Origin: Heliocidaris erythrogramma
Taxonomy: Eukaryota > Echinodermata > Echinoidea > Camarodonta > Echinometridae
Direction: 5' to 3'
DNA: 64,000 bases
Assembly: GCA_025617745.1 (NCBI GenBank)
Contig: CM046859.1
Coordinates: 24,180,006-24,244,005, forward strand
Positions 23,087-34,545 of this stretch are shown piece by piece. The notes beneath the pieces are model-generated. The model was not told where the DNA came from, made no database searches, and was given only the letters and a program-made list of their open reading frames with translations. The position numbers and the translations under genes are program-made. Each line of letters begins with the position of its first letter. The stretch's first letter is position 1.

Positions 23087-24482
23087 ATGGCTGCTGATGC
23101 TGGGCTGGAGGCACGGGATCTTCCCGGGACCTCAGCCCAACAATCGGCGAGGCAACACTCGGGCGTTCTGCCTTCTCGAGTCAGTCGAAAGAATGGAATT
23201 TCTTTTGTTTCGACACCGACTTTTTCAATTCATGAATATGTAAAGGAATTTGCTAACTCATGTGTACCAGCCGACTGTATTGTCTCGGCATCTCGGATCA
23301 GCCAACAGAGAATTGCAATCTATTTGAATTCTCGCGCGGCGGTCCAAGATGCTGTAGACAAAGGCTTCACTTTTCAGAACACGTTTATTGAGGTGTCACC
23401 GCTTACATTGCCCACAACCCGTTTGACTCTCTCGAATGTTTACACTGAAATACCCAATGACATATTAGTGAAACAAATTGCTGCTTTTTGCAAGGTTGTA
23501 TCACAAGTTCGTTCCATTCCATTAGGCTTCAAAGATAAGGCCTTTTCACATATCATGTCTTTCCGGCGACAGGTTCAGGTGCTTATTACTCCTAATGTTA
23601 CCCCACCTGCCCATCTTGATTTCACTCATGAAGGTGTGAACTATCGTGTTTTTGTCTCGACGGACGAGGTGCGCTGTTTTGAATGCGGAGAAGTGGGCCA
23701 TCTTAGCCGGTCTTGCAAAAAGACAGACCGTCAAAGACAGAGCGAGAGAGTCTCGGAAAGGGGCAAAGTTGGCCCAAAACACCACCCCAAGGGCTTAAAA
23801 CCACAAGTCACGCAAACTGAGCCTAAAACAGTCGAGTCTGCCCCAGTACAGAACATCCCCTCTGAAGGGCCTTCCCACCACGCCCAAACTGAAAGTCCCC
23901 GGATGGTTTCCGAAACAAATAAGACCGGTATTTCTAAATCCCAAAATGCCCCAGAACAATCTTTGCCAACTCCACCACCCCCCACTAGACTACTTCTCGG
24001 ACATTGTCGCCAAAAGAAAAAGAACTCCCACAAAAACCCCTACAGCTTCTCCCACTTTACCCCCCCCCCCCCCCCTCACTTCGCTTACACCACCACGTAA
24101 AGTTCGGAAAACACCCCTTTCTACACCGAGAATATTGGGTACCCCATCCTCCCCTGTCATCCTGTCCTCCCCATCTCCATCCTCACCGACTCCATCCACC
24201 CCTTCTTCGATGTGGGATGACGCCCAGTCGACTGATGATGATTCAGCTGAGTGGGCGTCGTCTTTTCCATCGAGTCGGGGCCCTTTGTCTGACAAGGATT
24301 TGTTGAAGTTCCTTAAGGTGGTCAAGGCAAGGAAAAAACCTGTTGAAATTGCCCGGAAATTTACTTCAAATGTACCTGGCCTTGTAAGACAATTGATCCC
24401 TTTACGGAATAGTCCAGCTTTTAAGAAAAGTACTCAACAGCGGGTACAAAAATTAATCAAGAAATTAGAAGAGTGTGCCTAA
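23087..24482 (+). pseudogene. LINE ORF1, CCHC zinc-knuckle protein
   Basis: Start chosen at gccATGG (23087), which has a good Kozak context. An upstream ATG at 23054 only adds a short hydrophobic lead. The first ~190 residues form a single open domain that I do not recognise by motif (RNA-binding role expected from the family). A zinc knuckle, CFECGEVGHLSRSC, follows at about residues 196-209, then a long low-complexity Ser/Pro/Thr region. A frameshift lies near the C run at 23970-23985, after which the frame continues as DYFSDIVAKRKRTPTKTP and ends QRVQKLIKKLEECA. Another C run (24058-24076) makes sequencing error a possible cause. In Tx1/L1 elements ORF1 packages the RNA. Confidence 0.75.
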
Positions 24483-27400
24483 TTTTCAACATGTTTTATA
24501 TGGCCCTGCATACTCTCTCCCTCGTAATGACTTTGTCATTCCTCACGCTGAACACAGGAGGATGTTCTAGTTCAGCGAAAAACGCCTCCATACATTCATA
24601 TATTGACAATATTGCTCTCAAACCTGATATTATTTTTCTGCAAGAAACTTATAATTTAACGCCACGTTCTTCTTGTTGGAACTTATGGAAATCATATCAT
24701 GTAAATTGCACTGCCGGTACCTCACGAGGATCCGGCATAACAACACTTGTGAAGAAGAACCTGGTTGGTTCGTTTGATAGCTTTGCTATAGTTGATAGTC
24801 ATGTTTTATACTCAAAGATTAGCATTGATGATACCTTTTATCACTTGTATAATATTTTGATACCACATGATGATAATCATGCCCTAATAGCCATTAAATC
24901 ACTTCATGCTCATTTACGTACAATAAATAATGGCACTATTGTGGTAGGGGGAGATTTTAATTGTACCCTTAATCCAGCGCTTGATCGCCTGAGCATGCCA
25001 AAAGAACATAGACCTAAAATTTCTACAAATCTTGATAATACGATTGAACATTTTTCCCTATGCGATGCATGGCGCAGACTCAATCCCTCCCAAAAAGCCT
25101 ATACTTGGCATCGGACCAACCCAAGCAATATTCATGGCGTCTCACGAGCCAGACTAGATCGCTTTTATCTGCCTGTTAGTCTCATACCATCTTTTCACAA
25201 ATGCAGTATTTTACCATGCTCTCTTTCTGACCATGATGCAGGGTACTTAGAATTAAAACCTCCCCACCAAAAACCCAGGGGCAGTGCCTACTGGCATTTC
25301 AACAACTCTCTACTTGAAGATGAGAATTTTAGAAATATCATATTACTTTTTTGGAGCGATTGGAGGCTACACAAACATGAATATGTAAATATTTTGATGT
25401 GGTGGGATGCAGGTAAATCTCAAATCAAAAAAATTGCTCAGATGTATGGAAAAAAGATGGCTAATGAAAAACGGGCAGCCCTTTTGAGCATTAACAACAC
25501 CATTGAAAAGCTCCAATCTCTCTCAAGTTTGTCAAGTGACACAAAACAAGAAATAAATAGAAACAGAAATGAACTTAATAATTTATTAAAACATGATGCG
25601 AAGGGAGCTCTGATTAGATCACGCTTTAAACTAATTCAAGAGATTGATACAAGCTCATCCTTCTTTTATAATTTAGAGAAGTCGAACTCATCACGGAAAA
25701 GAATATCTCGTATCCGTCTCCCTTCGGGTCATATCACAGAAAACGAAAATGAAATTAAAAACCATGTATACTCTTTTTACAAGGAACTTTATAGCTTTTC
25801 TCCCATTGATAATAATTCTGCTGAACTTCTATCCAACATTAAATGTCTGGAACAAGAAGAACAGAAAGACCTCGATACGCCTTTCTCATTAGAAGAATTA
25901 ACACAAGCTGTTAAACAACTAGGAAAAAGTAAAACACCGGGTATGGATGGCCTTACTACAGAATTTTACCAAATTTTCTGGCCCACACTTAAGAATGATT
26001 TTTTTGAAGTCTTACAATATTCTAGTTTATGTGGTAGTCTACCACGTTCTTTTCGTAGAGCCATTATTAGTTTGATACCAAAAAAGGGAGATCTCGCCGA
26101 TATTACCAACTGGCGTCCTGTCTCCCTCCTAAACGTTGACTATAAGATTTTTGCAAAAACACTTGCCAATAGACTGAAACTATGCATTGGGAGTGTAATT
26201 CATGAGGACCAAACATATTGTATTCCGGGTCGTACCATTTATGATAACATAATTTTAGTAAGAGACATTATTCATTATGCAAATTCTGCTGATGTCCCTC
26301 TTGCTGTGGTCAATCTCGATCAAAAGAAAGCTTTTGATAATGTATCCATGAATATCTTTTTGATACAATGAAGGCAATGGGGTTTGGGGACTCTTTCATA
26401 TCTAGTGTCAAATTATTGTATTGTCATGCAGAAAGTTTTGTTAAAGTATGCGGTTCTCTAACCGCGCCTTTCTGTTTCCAAAAGGGAATTCGTCAAGGAT
26501 GCCCTCTGTCGGGCATGCTATACTCAATAGCACTTGAACCTTTTCTCCATTTACTTAGACAAAATTTAGCACAATGTAATTTCAAAATACCTAAAGTCAA
26601 TTTGAATGTTTCTGTATCTGCATATGCGGATGATGTAACGATATTTTTATCTTCTAATATTGGTTTTAATATTATTCAGGATGTTTATAATACCTACAGT
26701 AAGTCTTCTAATGCTTGTTTAAATTACAGTAAGTCAAAAGGCCTGTGGGCTGGTTCATGGTCCAGGCGAAGTGAAAAACCACTTGGCTGCCAGTGGAGTA
26801 CTGAAGGACTAACTTTTCTTGGAGTTCACTTAGGTAATACTAATATATATAATCAGCAAAATTGGACGATTTGTAAAAATAAACTAAAGAAAACACTTTC
26901 TCGGTGGACCCCTCTTTCTAATTATCTGTCTTTTAAAGGCAAGGTTCTTGTAGCTAACCAATTAGCCGCTACAAAAGTTTTTCATTTTTTGGCGACCCTA
27001 TCGGTCCCCCATCACACACTCAATGAACTCCAAGACATGTTAGTCAATTTTGTTTGGTCTAACAAACGGCATCTTATTAAGAAACAAATCTTATTCAGTG
27101 AACCCGGTAATGGTGGACTTGGTTTAGCTTTTCTCCAAGCACGAGTTTATACTTTTCGTTTTTGTTTTTTACAACGTTTTCTTAACCAATGCACTCACCC
27201 GGCCTATTTATTGTGCTCTCTCAATCTAAAGAATTATAGGGGTCTAAATTTCGATTCTCAATTATGTTTTATTGATTTAGACCCGAAATACTTCACAACT
27301 CTTCAGTGCTTTTACTCAGAAATACTAGTTGCTTGGAGGGCCTCAGGAGCTCACATCGACACTGCTTCCCTGTCAGTTAATCATGTTTTAAATGTACCAC

Positions 27401-28023
27401 TTAATTATTTTCCTTTAATTCCTCCCTCGCTAGAAGGCAGCGCAGCTTTCCCTGCACGGCTTTTTGTGTGTGGAATCAGGCTCATCAAAAACATCATTGA
27501 CCCCATCAATGGCAAGTGGCGCACAGCTGACAGTCTTCCACTGCACCCAGTCTACAACACAACTCGTCAACGCTTATCTCGACGTTTGTTATGCCAAGAA
27601 CTCTCCATCTTAAAATGTCGTCTTTCTGCCACCTTTCCTACTGTTTTTACGTCGACCGGACTCAAAAACCCACTTTGTCAACATTTCAGCACAACCACCC
27701 CCTTCGTGACCAAACTGGGAAACTTCGGAACTTCTATTTTATCTACAAAATCTACATACCGCATTATGAAACTTCGATTGAACTGTCACGACCCAGCAAG
27801 CCCATCTTTTTGGCATGAAAGCGGAGTCATCTCGAGTGATAGGAGAATAAATTGGACAGAAATATATACCCCACCAACCATTAAAAAGGACGGTGATACA
27901 CAGTATAAACTGCTCCACAATGTTTTGCCTTCACTACCGGTCCTTCACCATTTTAATCACGACATTTGTGATAACCGAGTGTTCATTAAGGAAATTAGCT
28001 TAATTATAGAGACATTCCAATGA
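24473..28023 (+). pseudogene. LINE ORF2, endonuclease and reverse transcriptase
   Basis: Overlaps the end of ORF1 by about 10 bases. The N-terminal endonuclease has FLTLNTGG, FLQETYNL (catalytic E), VVGGDFNC, RARLDRFYLP and LSDHDAGYLEL (SDH). The RT has LIPKKGDLADITNWRPVSLL, TYCIPGRTIYDNIILVRDI, VVNLDQKKAFDNV (first catalytic D), FQKGIRQGCPLSGMLYSIAL and SAYADDVTIFL (YADD). A single lost base near 26346 breaks the frame at DNVS; the second frame takes over at 26368 (MKAMGFGDSF) and stays open to 28023. This is the only break in about 3.5 kb, so the copy is fairly young. The C-terminal part resumes after the LTR insertion. Confidence 0.85.
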
Positions 28024-28128
28024 CAATTCCAGTCGAGTCCTTTCTAACGTTACATGGCCATCGCCATCTTTTATTCCAACCAACGTAGCTGGCGCTATGC
28101 CACTACAACCAAACGTTCAGATACCACA
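27967..28128 (+). repeat. 162 bp direct repeat, left copy
   Basis: Apparently identical by eye to 31289-31450. It runs from tgtgataaccgagtg to cagataccaca and belongs to LINE ORF2. Only the right copy continues into the rest of ORF2. Confidence 0.9.
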
Positions 28129-28833
28129 TTTCCTTCCCCCTCACTTTAGAAACAAGCATGTTTCTGTTTTCCTTAATCCTGACAGCCAAAAACAATTTAC
28201 CCCCAAAAAATGATGTTTCAAATCTTCAAGAGTATACTAATCAACAGGTTGGCACCCTTCGAGTAATATAACCATCTTACAGAAATCAACCAAATCATTT
28301 TTTTTTACACTAAATAAATCCTATACTTTTGACTTCACATATCCTCTGCTGTATACCACAAAATACTATATTGATCTTTTTCCAGTTAGCCTTGTGCAAG
28401 ATTTTGTCTTGTTAAACTGACAAAATACTGAAACCATACTACTTATTCACCACAAAAATAAAAAACATATAAACATGCAAACTGCATATACATGGATACT
28501 GTTTACCTTATGGCACATACCTCATATATCAGGAGATACACTAACCCTTTTCTCCCCTCCCTCGCTTGAAATCCAAAATTCAAACTGCAAACCACTATTT
28601 TACCAGAAAAAAAACGAAAACAAAAAAAATAAGCAATGTTCGCATATTGCCATGTTCTTGCCCGCGCAAAAAACCAAACGCAAGGCATCAGTATCAAAAC
28701 ATTGAAATACATGTACTGCGTAAAATTATGACCAGGAGGTATGCAGTTGTAAGAAATCATGAGTAGCAAAAAGATGTGTATGGAACATACATACATGAGG
28801 CATGCACTTGAAAATAACAAAAAGAAAAATGCA
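28129..28833 (-). repeat. candidate 3' LTR of the gypsy element
   Basis: On the minus strand the segment starts tgcatttttc just after a purine-rich tract and runs to the junction with the LINE copy. It has no partner LTR to confirm its length and does not end in CA at the junction, so it may be truncated. Confidence 0.4.
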
Positions 28834-29131
28834 GCCTCCCCCCAAAAAAACAGAAGAACTGCAGATCATAAGTTCAGAACTGCAGCAAAGTCCATTGGTG
28901 GTGGAAGTCCAATAGTCTGTGGAGATCTTCTCATCTTGCAAAACTAACTAAAGTTAAGGTCCATGAAGACTGCTTCGTCTACTTGCAAAACAAAACACTA
29001 GCTATACTAAACCTAATAACAAATAACAACAAAAAATAATAATACCTATCTAGACACAGGGGTAGACTACCCTGGCCTCTATATCATTATCAGTCATCAG
29101 GGATTATTCTGCCCCTCAAGATAATGATGAA

Positions 29132-31203
29132 TTACAAGTTTAACCTATCAGGAGGTTTCCTAACTCTTGTAGATCGGCGTAGCTCGGGTGGTGGTATGCT
29201 ACTGTCAGGAGTTTGCTCTGCCTTCCAACACTGCTTGAACCTTGTCCTCTACTGGGTGCAAACCATAGGCATCTATCTTATAGCCCAAGTAGATAACCTC
29301 AGGGGCTGCAAACACACACTTCTCTCTTCTCAGACGAACCCCTGCCTTTTCAAATCGCTGGAGTACTCTCTCTAGGTTCTCTCTATGCTCCTCGTCATTC
29401 TTCCCTGTCACCAGCACATCATCCAGGTACCCCACAACTCCTGGTAAACCCTGGATCAAACTATCCATGGTCCTCTGGAAAATACATGGTGCGGACGACA
29501 CTCCAAAGGGCAGTCTATTGTACTGAAATAGACCCTGGTGTGTTGTGATAGTTACATACTTTCTCGAGTCCTCATCAAGTTCTACTTGTTGATAAGCGTG
29601 TGACATGTCTAGCTTTGTGAACTTCGTTCCACCTGCTAACTTCGCTAGGAGATCATCAATCTGTGGCAAAGGATAGCTATCCACCTTAGCCTCCCTGTTA
29701 ACTGTTACTTTATAATCGCCACAAATCCGTATTGTGCCATCTGTCTTCACAACTGGTACTATGGGGGCTGCCCATTCAGAGAACTCAACAGGAGAAATTA
29801 TCCCTCCATCTTGAAGACGTCTTAGCTCTTGTTCAACTTTCTCCTTGATAGCAAAAGGCACTGGGCGTGGTTTGAAGAAATGAGGAGTGGCGTTTTCCTT
29901 CAAGTGGATTTTTGCTTTCTGTCCTTTCACCTTGCCCAACTCCTCCTTGAAGACTGACGAGTACTTATGTGTCACATCCTCTAGCACAGGACCCCTCACC
30001 CGCTTGACCTGGCCCAAATCCAGTTTCAAGTATGGAAGCCAGTTGCGTCCAAGCAAGGCAGCTCCTTTTCCAGATACTACCATCAGTGGTAACTTAGCAG
30101 TTCCTCTCGAACTGCAGACTTGTACATCACACAGTCCCCTGATCTTGACCTTATGCTCTGTATATGTTCTCAGATAAGCTCTCGAAGCTTGTAGTTTCTT
30201 GTTTGGAAAATGGCTTCTAAACTCCGACTCATTCATCACAGATACCGCTGCACCAGTATCGATTTCCATCTCAATGGACTCTCCATCAATATCAACTGTA
30301 GTGAAGTAAGGTTCAGTAGATTTATCTCTGATAGTGTACAGTGTATACGTTTCTTCACCTTCATCTGTCTCACTACCAGCATCAAGGGCATGCGTAGGGT
30401 GTCCTTTCCCTTTCCCTTTCACCTTACCACTACTTTTAGGCTTCGTAGACTTCTTCTCAGCTTGTGATGCTTTCTTGTTATTCTGCTTTGGTTTTCTACA
30501 AACAGCTACCAAATGTCCCTTAATACCACAATTGTGGCATGTTGTGTTGATGTGTTTACAATCGCGGGCTATGTGATCAGGACAACCACATCGAAAACAG
30601 CGCCCCTTCAGTGGATTGCCCTTACTAGGAGAGGTCAACTTGTGCACACTCTTGGAACTGACCATCCCAGAAAGATCTTGAGCATTCTTAGTAGCAGATT
30701 CCATGGCTTGCGCCATCTCCAGAGCCTCAGCAAACTTAAGCTCCTTCTGACTCAACAACCTTCGTTGAGTGCGCACATCATTCGTACCGCACACAATCCT
30801 GTCTCGCAGCATCTCTTCCAACGTAGTCCCATAACTACAGTGTTCTGCAATACGTCTCAAATCAGCTACAAAATCTGCCACACTCTCCCCCTCACGTTGA
30901 ACCCGACTGTTGAACTTAAACCTCTGCACTATGACACTGGGTTGGGGACACTCATGCTCTTTTACAAAAATTACAAGTTCCTTAACCAGTTCATCGAAAG
31001 TCTTATTTGTCCCCTGGCTTAGCAGGAGCCAGCAATGTTTTCATTAAGTTGTAAGTCTTCGGCCCGACCGAGGACAACAAGATGGACTTCTTCTTGCCAG
31101 CTTGTATATCATTAGCATCCAAAAAATGTTCCATTCGCTCCACATAATCCATCCACGACTCACCACTACCATCATACTGGGCAATACTCCCAATGGTCGC
31201 CAT
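29132..31203 (-). pseudogene. gypsy gag-protease-RT polyprotein remnant
   Basis: Starts at MATIGSIAQYDGSGESWMDY (31203). A frameshift near 31000 separates the first ~65 residues from the rest of gag (VQRFKFNSRVQREGESVADF). Two zinc knuckles follow, CFRCGCPDHIARDC and CHNCGIKGHLVAVC, then a protease (MEIDTGAAVSVMN) and an RT with SEWAAPIVPVVK, TKLDMSHAYQQVELDEDS, QYNRLPFGVSSAPCIFQRTM and VVGYLDDVLVTG (catalytic YLDD). After VQAVLEG the text switches, out of frame, to a pol C-terminal tail (RRSTRVRKPPDRLNL, stop at 29132). The RT motifs look like the Mag lineage. Order PR before RT is the normal gypsy order, unlike the neighbour at 32460-38929. Confidence 0.8.
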
Positions 31204-31288
31204 TCTCGCCGAGAAAGACACAGTTCTTGACTACAAAAGGCACCGATGGCGAAGACGCCGAGTTCTGCTACGTTATCCTCGTCGCCAC

Positions 31289-31877
31289 TGTGATAACCGA
31301 GTGTTCATTAAGGAAATTAGCTTAATTATAGAGACATTCCAATGACAATTCCAGTCGAGTCCTTTCTAACGTTACATGGCCATCGCCATCTTTTATTCCA
31401 ACCAACGTAGCTGGCGCTATGCCACTACAACCAAACGTTCAGATACCACACATTCCAGCACAATGCGGTTGGTGCGGTGAAACTGGAACTATCATCCATC
31501 TCTTCATACGGTGTCCAGCCATCCAGGAATCACTCAACGTCCTCCATCATCTCATTCATGAACTGATCAAAAACATCAATGTTGACTTCGATCTGTACTG
31601 GGCCCTGGTTCCTCATGCTTCGGGTCGTTGCAGGGAAGCTGTGCGCTTATGTAATTTTTTGATAATTAGTTTCAAAAGTACAATTTATTGGCTATACCGC
31701 ACGTTGAATTTTTTAGATCTTCTAGTAGTTTGGAAATCCAAATTAAAAAATAGAATTATTCTCGACTTTGAATTTTTCAAGTTACAAAATAACGTTACAG
31801 CCTTCACAAAGCGATGGTGTATAAATAATGCATTGTGCTCTGTGAGCAATTCTTTTGACCTAATTTGGTCAATATAA
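31289..31877 (+). pseudogene. LINE ORF2 C-terminal part after the LTR insertion
   Basis: Begins with the right copy of the 162 bp repeat (31289-31450). An open frame from 31419 contains CGWCGETGTIIHLFIRC, the Cys-Cys-His-Cys zinc motif typical of L1/Tx1-type ORF2 C-termini, and stops at 31877. In the 162 bp part the frame is broken by at least one stop (cca acg tag), so ORF2 was already damaged here in both copies. Confidence 0.75.
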
Positions 31878-32100
31878 TTTAAGCATGTAATATTTGTATT
31901 TGTAATTGTTTGTAACGAACGTTATTGTCTTAAACAAAACAACGTCGCTCTTTGACCTGTTGACATTAGTTTTACATTGTAATGGTATTTTGTTTTCATT
32001 ATTACTGGATCTATGGCCTGCGGTCATTCACACTTAATATATCATTGCAATATTTTATTTGTAGATAATTTGTATTTAGATTGTAAATAAAGTTTCATTT
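31878..32100 (+). other. LINE 3' UTR
   Basis: T-rich non-coding stretch from the ORF2 stop to attgtaaataaagtttcatt, where the CTT microsatellite starts. There is no long poly-A; the end is only weakly A-rich. Confidence 0.55.
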
Positions 32101-32104
32101 TGAA

Positions 32105-32300
32105 AAGTCAAAAAGTCTTTTTCTTCTTATTCTTTTTTTCTTCATCTTCTTCTTTTTCTTCATCTTCTTTTTCTTCATCTTCTTTTTCTTCTTTCTCTTC
32201 CTCTTCTTCATCTTCTTTTTTTCTCCTTCTTCTTCTTTTTTTCTCCTTCTTCTTCACCTTCTTCTTTTTCTCCTTCGGTTTTTCTTCATCTTCTGCTGAT
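32105..32300 (+). repeat. CTT-rich microsatellite, right of the Tx1 LINE
   Basis: TTCTTC/CATCTTC-rich array in the same orientation as 22736-22880. Open frames of serine/phenylalanine or lysine/glutamate on either strand are repeat artefacts. Confidence 0.85.
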
Positions 32301-32459
32301 TCTGGCTGCACAAATACAGTACAAGCCTATTACAGTTCAATTTTATGTTAATTAGTTTTAAAATTCATGAATATTCAAATTTTTAATTTCAATAACTTTA
32401 CGCGCTGCGCGCAGGCTAAAATCTGATTTTCGCTGGTACACTGAAAAAAATTTGGCGTC

Positions 32460-33596
32460 TAGTAACTCTAGTTACTGGAATTTATCTAGGTAACACTGTA
32501 ATAGATTTCGTTCTGATAAAGTGAAAGGGTAACTGCAAATAAGGGCGACTTCACACAAGAATATACATTTAATAATTTTTATTAGAGCGTCGAATTCCTG
32601 CTCTTGTTCAAAATCAAATAAATATATACATGTGGAAAATCAATACGAAACTTCATGTTGCACAATAACGTATACGACTGTTGAAAATGCATTTATACGA
32701 GTCGCAACAAACTATCATTAATTCAGAAAATACTAGGTTGTGGCAAAACAGTTGAACAGATTGATTATAAATTAGAGAATTACATTGGTTGTATAGCACC
32801 TGAAAAAGGGGGAGTTAGGATTCAGCACATCCGTCCCAAAGCCTTGAGATCATAAGTCCAAGGTGCTGAACTACACAGAGTGATGTGGCCATTGTCTTGA
32901 AGAGTGAAGAATGAGAGATGTGATCGCTGTCTACGGCGTGAAGTAAAGACTGGTGATGGACGTATGCAATAAAAAACTGGCAGATGTCTACGAGGTGTAT
33001 CGAACTACGTCTGACCGTATTTATGAATGGTGTCCTTGGCATGAAGATAACGGTGAGATCGATCATGAGCCCAGCTCACCCAGTTCATGAAGCGTTGACT
33101 CAAGCTGGGGAAAGTGGAGGTTTCTCTTGGCCTGTGGCTACCAAAAGTTGCACTAAAGCACAAAGTAGTAGTTTTGTCTGGCTCACAAAACTGTACACAA
33201 AATCAGTGTGCCTCATCCTCAGTGCCTCCAACAATCACACAACAAAACTCACACAGGAGCCTGTGGCAGCTCCCGAAACTTTGCAACCTGCTTCTATAAA
33301 ATCATGGTGTCCACTGCCTACAATCTTGCTAGCTTCATCTAACAATCAATACACTAACACTCCCTCTCATGCACAAACACAAAAGAGCCAACCTCCCATA
33401 CAAAAGAAACAAGCTGTGTAACCCATAACAAGTTATGTAAGGTATGCAAGCAATCTTGGCTATATGTAAATTACCCTATCCACTTAAGACTGGTGGCAAA
33501 CCCAATTAATATGTAAACTGTACATGGCTCACTAGTCCAGTTCCAGGAACAAAATGATCGGGGGGGGGGGGGGGGTAAACTATTTACATTGTGACA
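32460..33596 (-). repeat. 3' LTR of the Gmr1-like element
   Basis: Direct repeat of 37788-38929 with a few indels (for example taagtccaagg versus taattaagtccaagg, and a longer G run). On the minus strand it starts tgtcacaatg after the purine tract. Open frames inside it, such as 32984-33421, are not genes. Confidence 0.9.
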
Positions 33597-33751
33597 TATC
33601 TCCCCTTCCTTCAAGAAATTTCTATAATTTCAAAATGGGACTAAATTAGGGAGAAATTATCCGTTAGTTTATACTTAAAGAAAAACATTTGAGCAAATTT
33701 AAATTTACATCAACAAGGAAAAAAAAAAACATCCTTTTTAGTGTTCAGTAT
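33597..33751 (-). other. polypurine tract and 3' untranslated stretch
   Basis: Between the RNase H stop and the 3' LTR. The purine run on the minus strand directly abuts the LTR (gaaggaaggggagata then tgtcac), as needed for plus-strand priming. Confidence 0.65.
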
Positions 33752-34545
33752 TCAGTCATCTGGAATCCTGCTGAGATAATCTGCACCAACGTTCTCGCTG
33801 CTCTTGATGGCAATGATGGTGAATCGATATGGCTGTAGAGCAAGCGCCCATCGTAGGATCCTTGCGTTTGCCACTTTCGACTTCGCTATACACTTGAGTG
33901 GTTGGTGGTCAGTTTCCAGTTGAAAATGCTTCCCAAACAAGTAGGCTCCGAATTTCTGGGTTCCCCAAATAACTGCCAAACACTCTCGTTCCATGACTGA
34001 GTATCGCTGTTCTCGTGGAAGAAGCTTCCTGCTGGCATAGGCGATGGGGAATTTTCGTCCATCTCTCTCCTGCAGCAGTATTGCCCCTATACCAACGTCT
34101 GAGGCATCTGTCCTCAAGATAAAAGGAAGAGTCAGGTCTGGAAGGTGAAGGATGGGCTCTTTCTCCAGTTTCTGCTTCAATGTCTTGAAAGCCATCTCCT
34201 CCGCATCTCCCCATGTAACTACTGTAGGCTCTCCTTTCTTCGTGCGATCGGTCAATGGAGCTGCTATTGCGGCAAAATTCGGAATGAATCTACGATAATA
34301 GCCTACCAGTCCCAAAAATGAACGAAGTTGTTTCTTGGTCTTCGGCCTTGGTGCTTCCTGGACGTCACTGACCTTGTCTTGTACTGGTCGAAGTTTGCCT
34401 TGTCCTACACAGTGACCAAGAAATTCTATATTTCCATACCCAATGAAACACTTGGTTGGTCTTGCCGTCAGATTTGCCTTCTTCAGCCTTTCGAACACTT
34501 CCTTGAGAATGACTACGTGATCCTCAATCATTGTCCTTGTCATCT
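33752..34545 (-). pseudogene. RT C-terminus and RNase H of the Gmr1-like element
   Basis: Begins inside RT just after where the catalytic YxDD should be (HVVILKEVFERLKKANL), then the thumb/connection region (FLGHCVGQGKLRPVQDKV, LRSFLGLVGYYRRFIPNF). RNase H follows with FILRTDASDVGIGAILLQ (first D), MERECLAVIWGTQKF (E), FQLETDHQPLKC (D) and ENVGADYLSR, ending IPDD. The upstream two thirds of RT, including the YxDD motif, are missing: the integrase frame runs into this segment within about 20 bases. So the order IN-RT-RNaseH is seen, but the copy cannot make a working RT. Confidence 0.85.

Larger units (their letters stand above)
28129..31288 (-). mobile_element. Ty3/gypsy (Mag-like) element, internally deleted
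   Basis: Minus-strand LTR element inserted in the LINE. Order from 31288 leftward: gtggcgacgaggataacg (likely primer-binding-site region), gag, protease, RT, then an abrupt jump to the last codons of pol, a purine run (ttttttggggggaggc) and a candidate 3' LTR (28129-28833). RNase H and nearly all of integrase are missing. No 5' LTR is present next to the primer-binding-site-like text; the LINE resumes directly. Both sides carry a 162 bp copy of the same LINE segment instead of a 4-6 bp duplication, which is abnormal. Confidence 0.75.
22881..32100 (+). mobile_element. Tx1-clade LINE inside a CTT microsatellite
   Basis: A near full-length non-LTR retrotransposon: 5' UTR (22881-23086), ORF1 with a CCHC knuckle, ORF2 with apurinic-type endonuclease and RT, and a 3' UTR ending about 32100 (aaataaagtttcattttgaa). 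It is flanked on both sides by CTT-rich microsatellite in the same orientation, so it appears inserted within the repeat. The RT blocks (DQTYCIPGRTIYDNI, GIRQGCPLSGMLYSIALEPF, SAYADDV) match the Tx1 clade of the L1 group as I know it. An LTR element (28129-31288) interrupts the ORF2 C-terminus. Confidence 0.85.

Noticed and set aside
28503-28820. 105-codon minus-strand frame
   Set aside because: Falls in the candidate LTR of the gypsy element, Cys/Phe-rich with no domain.
32100-32351. Long Ser/Phe frame and opposite Lys/Glu-rich frame
   Set aside because: Both arise from the CTT repeat to the right of the LINE.
32984-33421. 145-codon open frame, repeated near 38318
   Set aside because: Lies wholly inside the LTRs of the Gmr1-like element and shows no domain; both copies are open only because the LTRs are nearly identical.
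33909-34214. Extra frames overlapping RNase H and integrase
   Set aside because: Alternative-frame shadows of the pol domains on the same strand.
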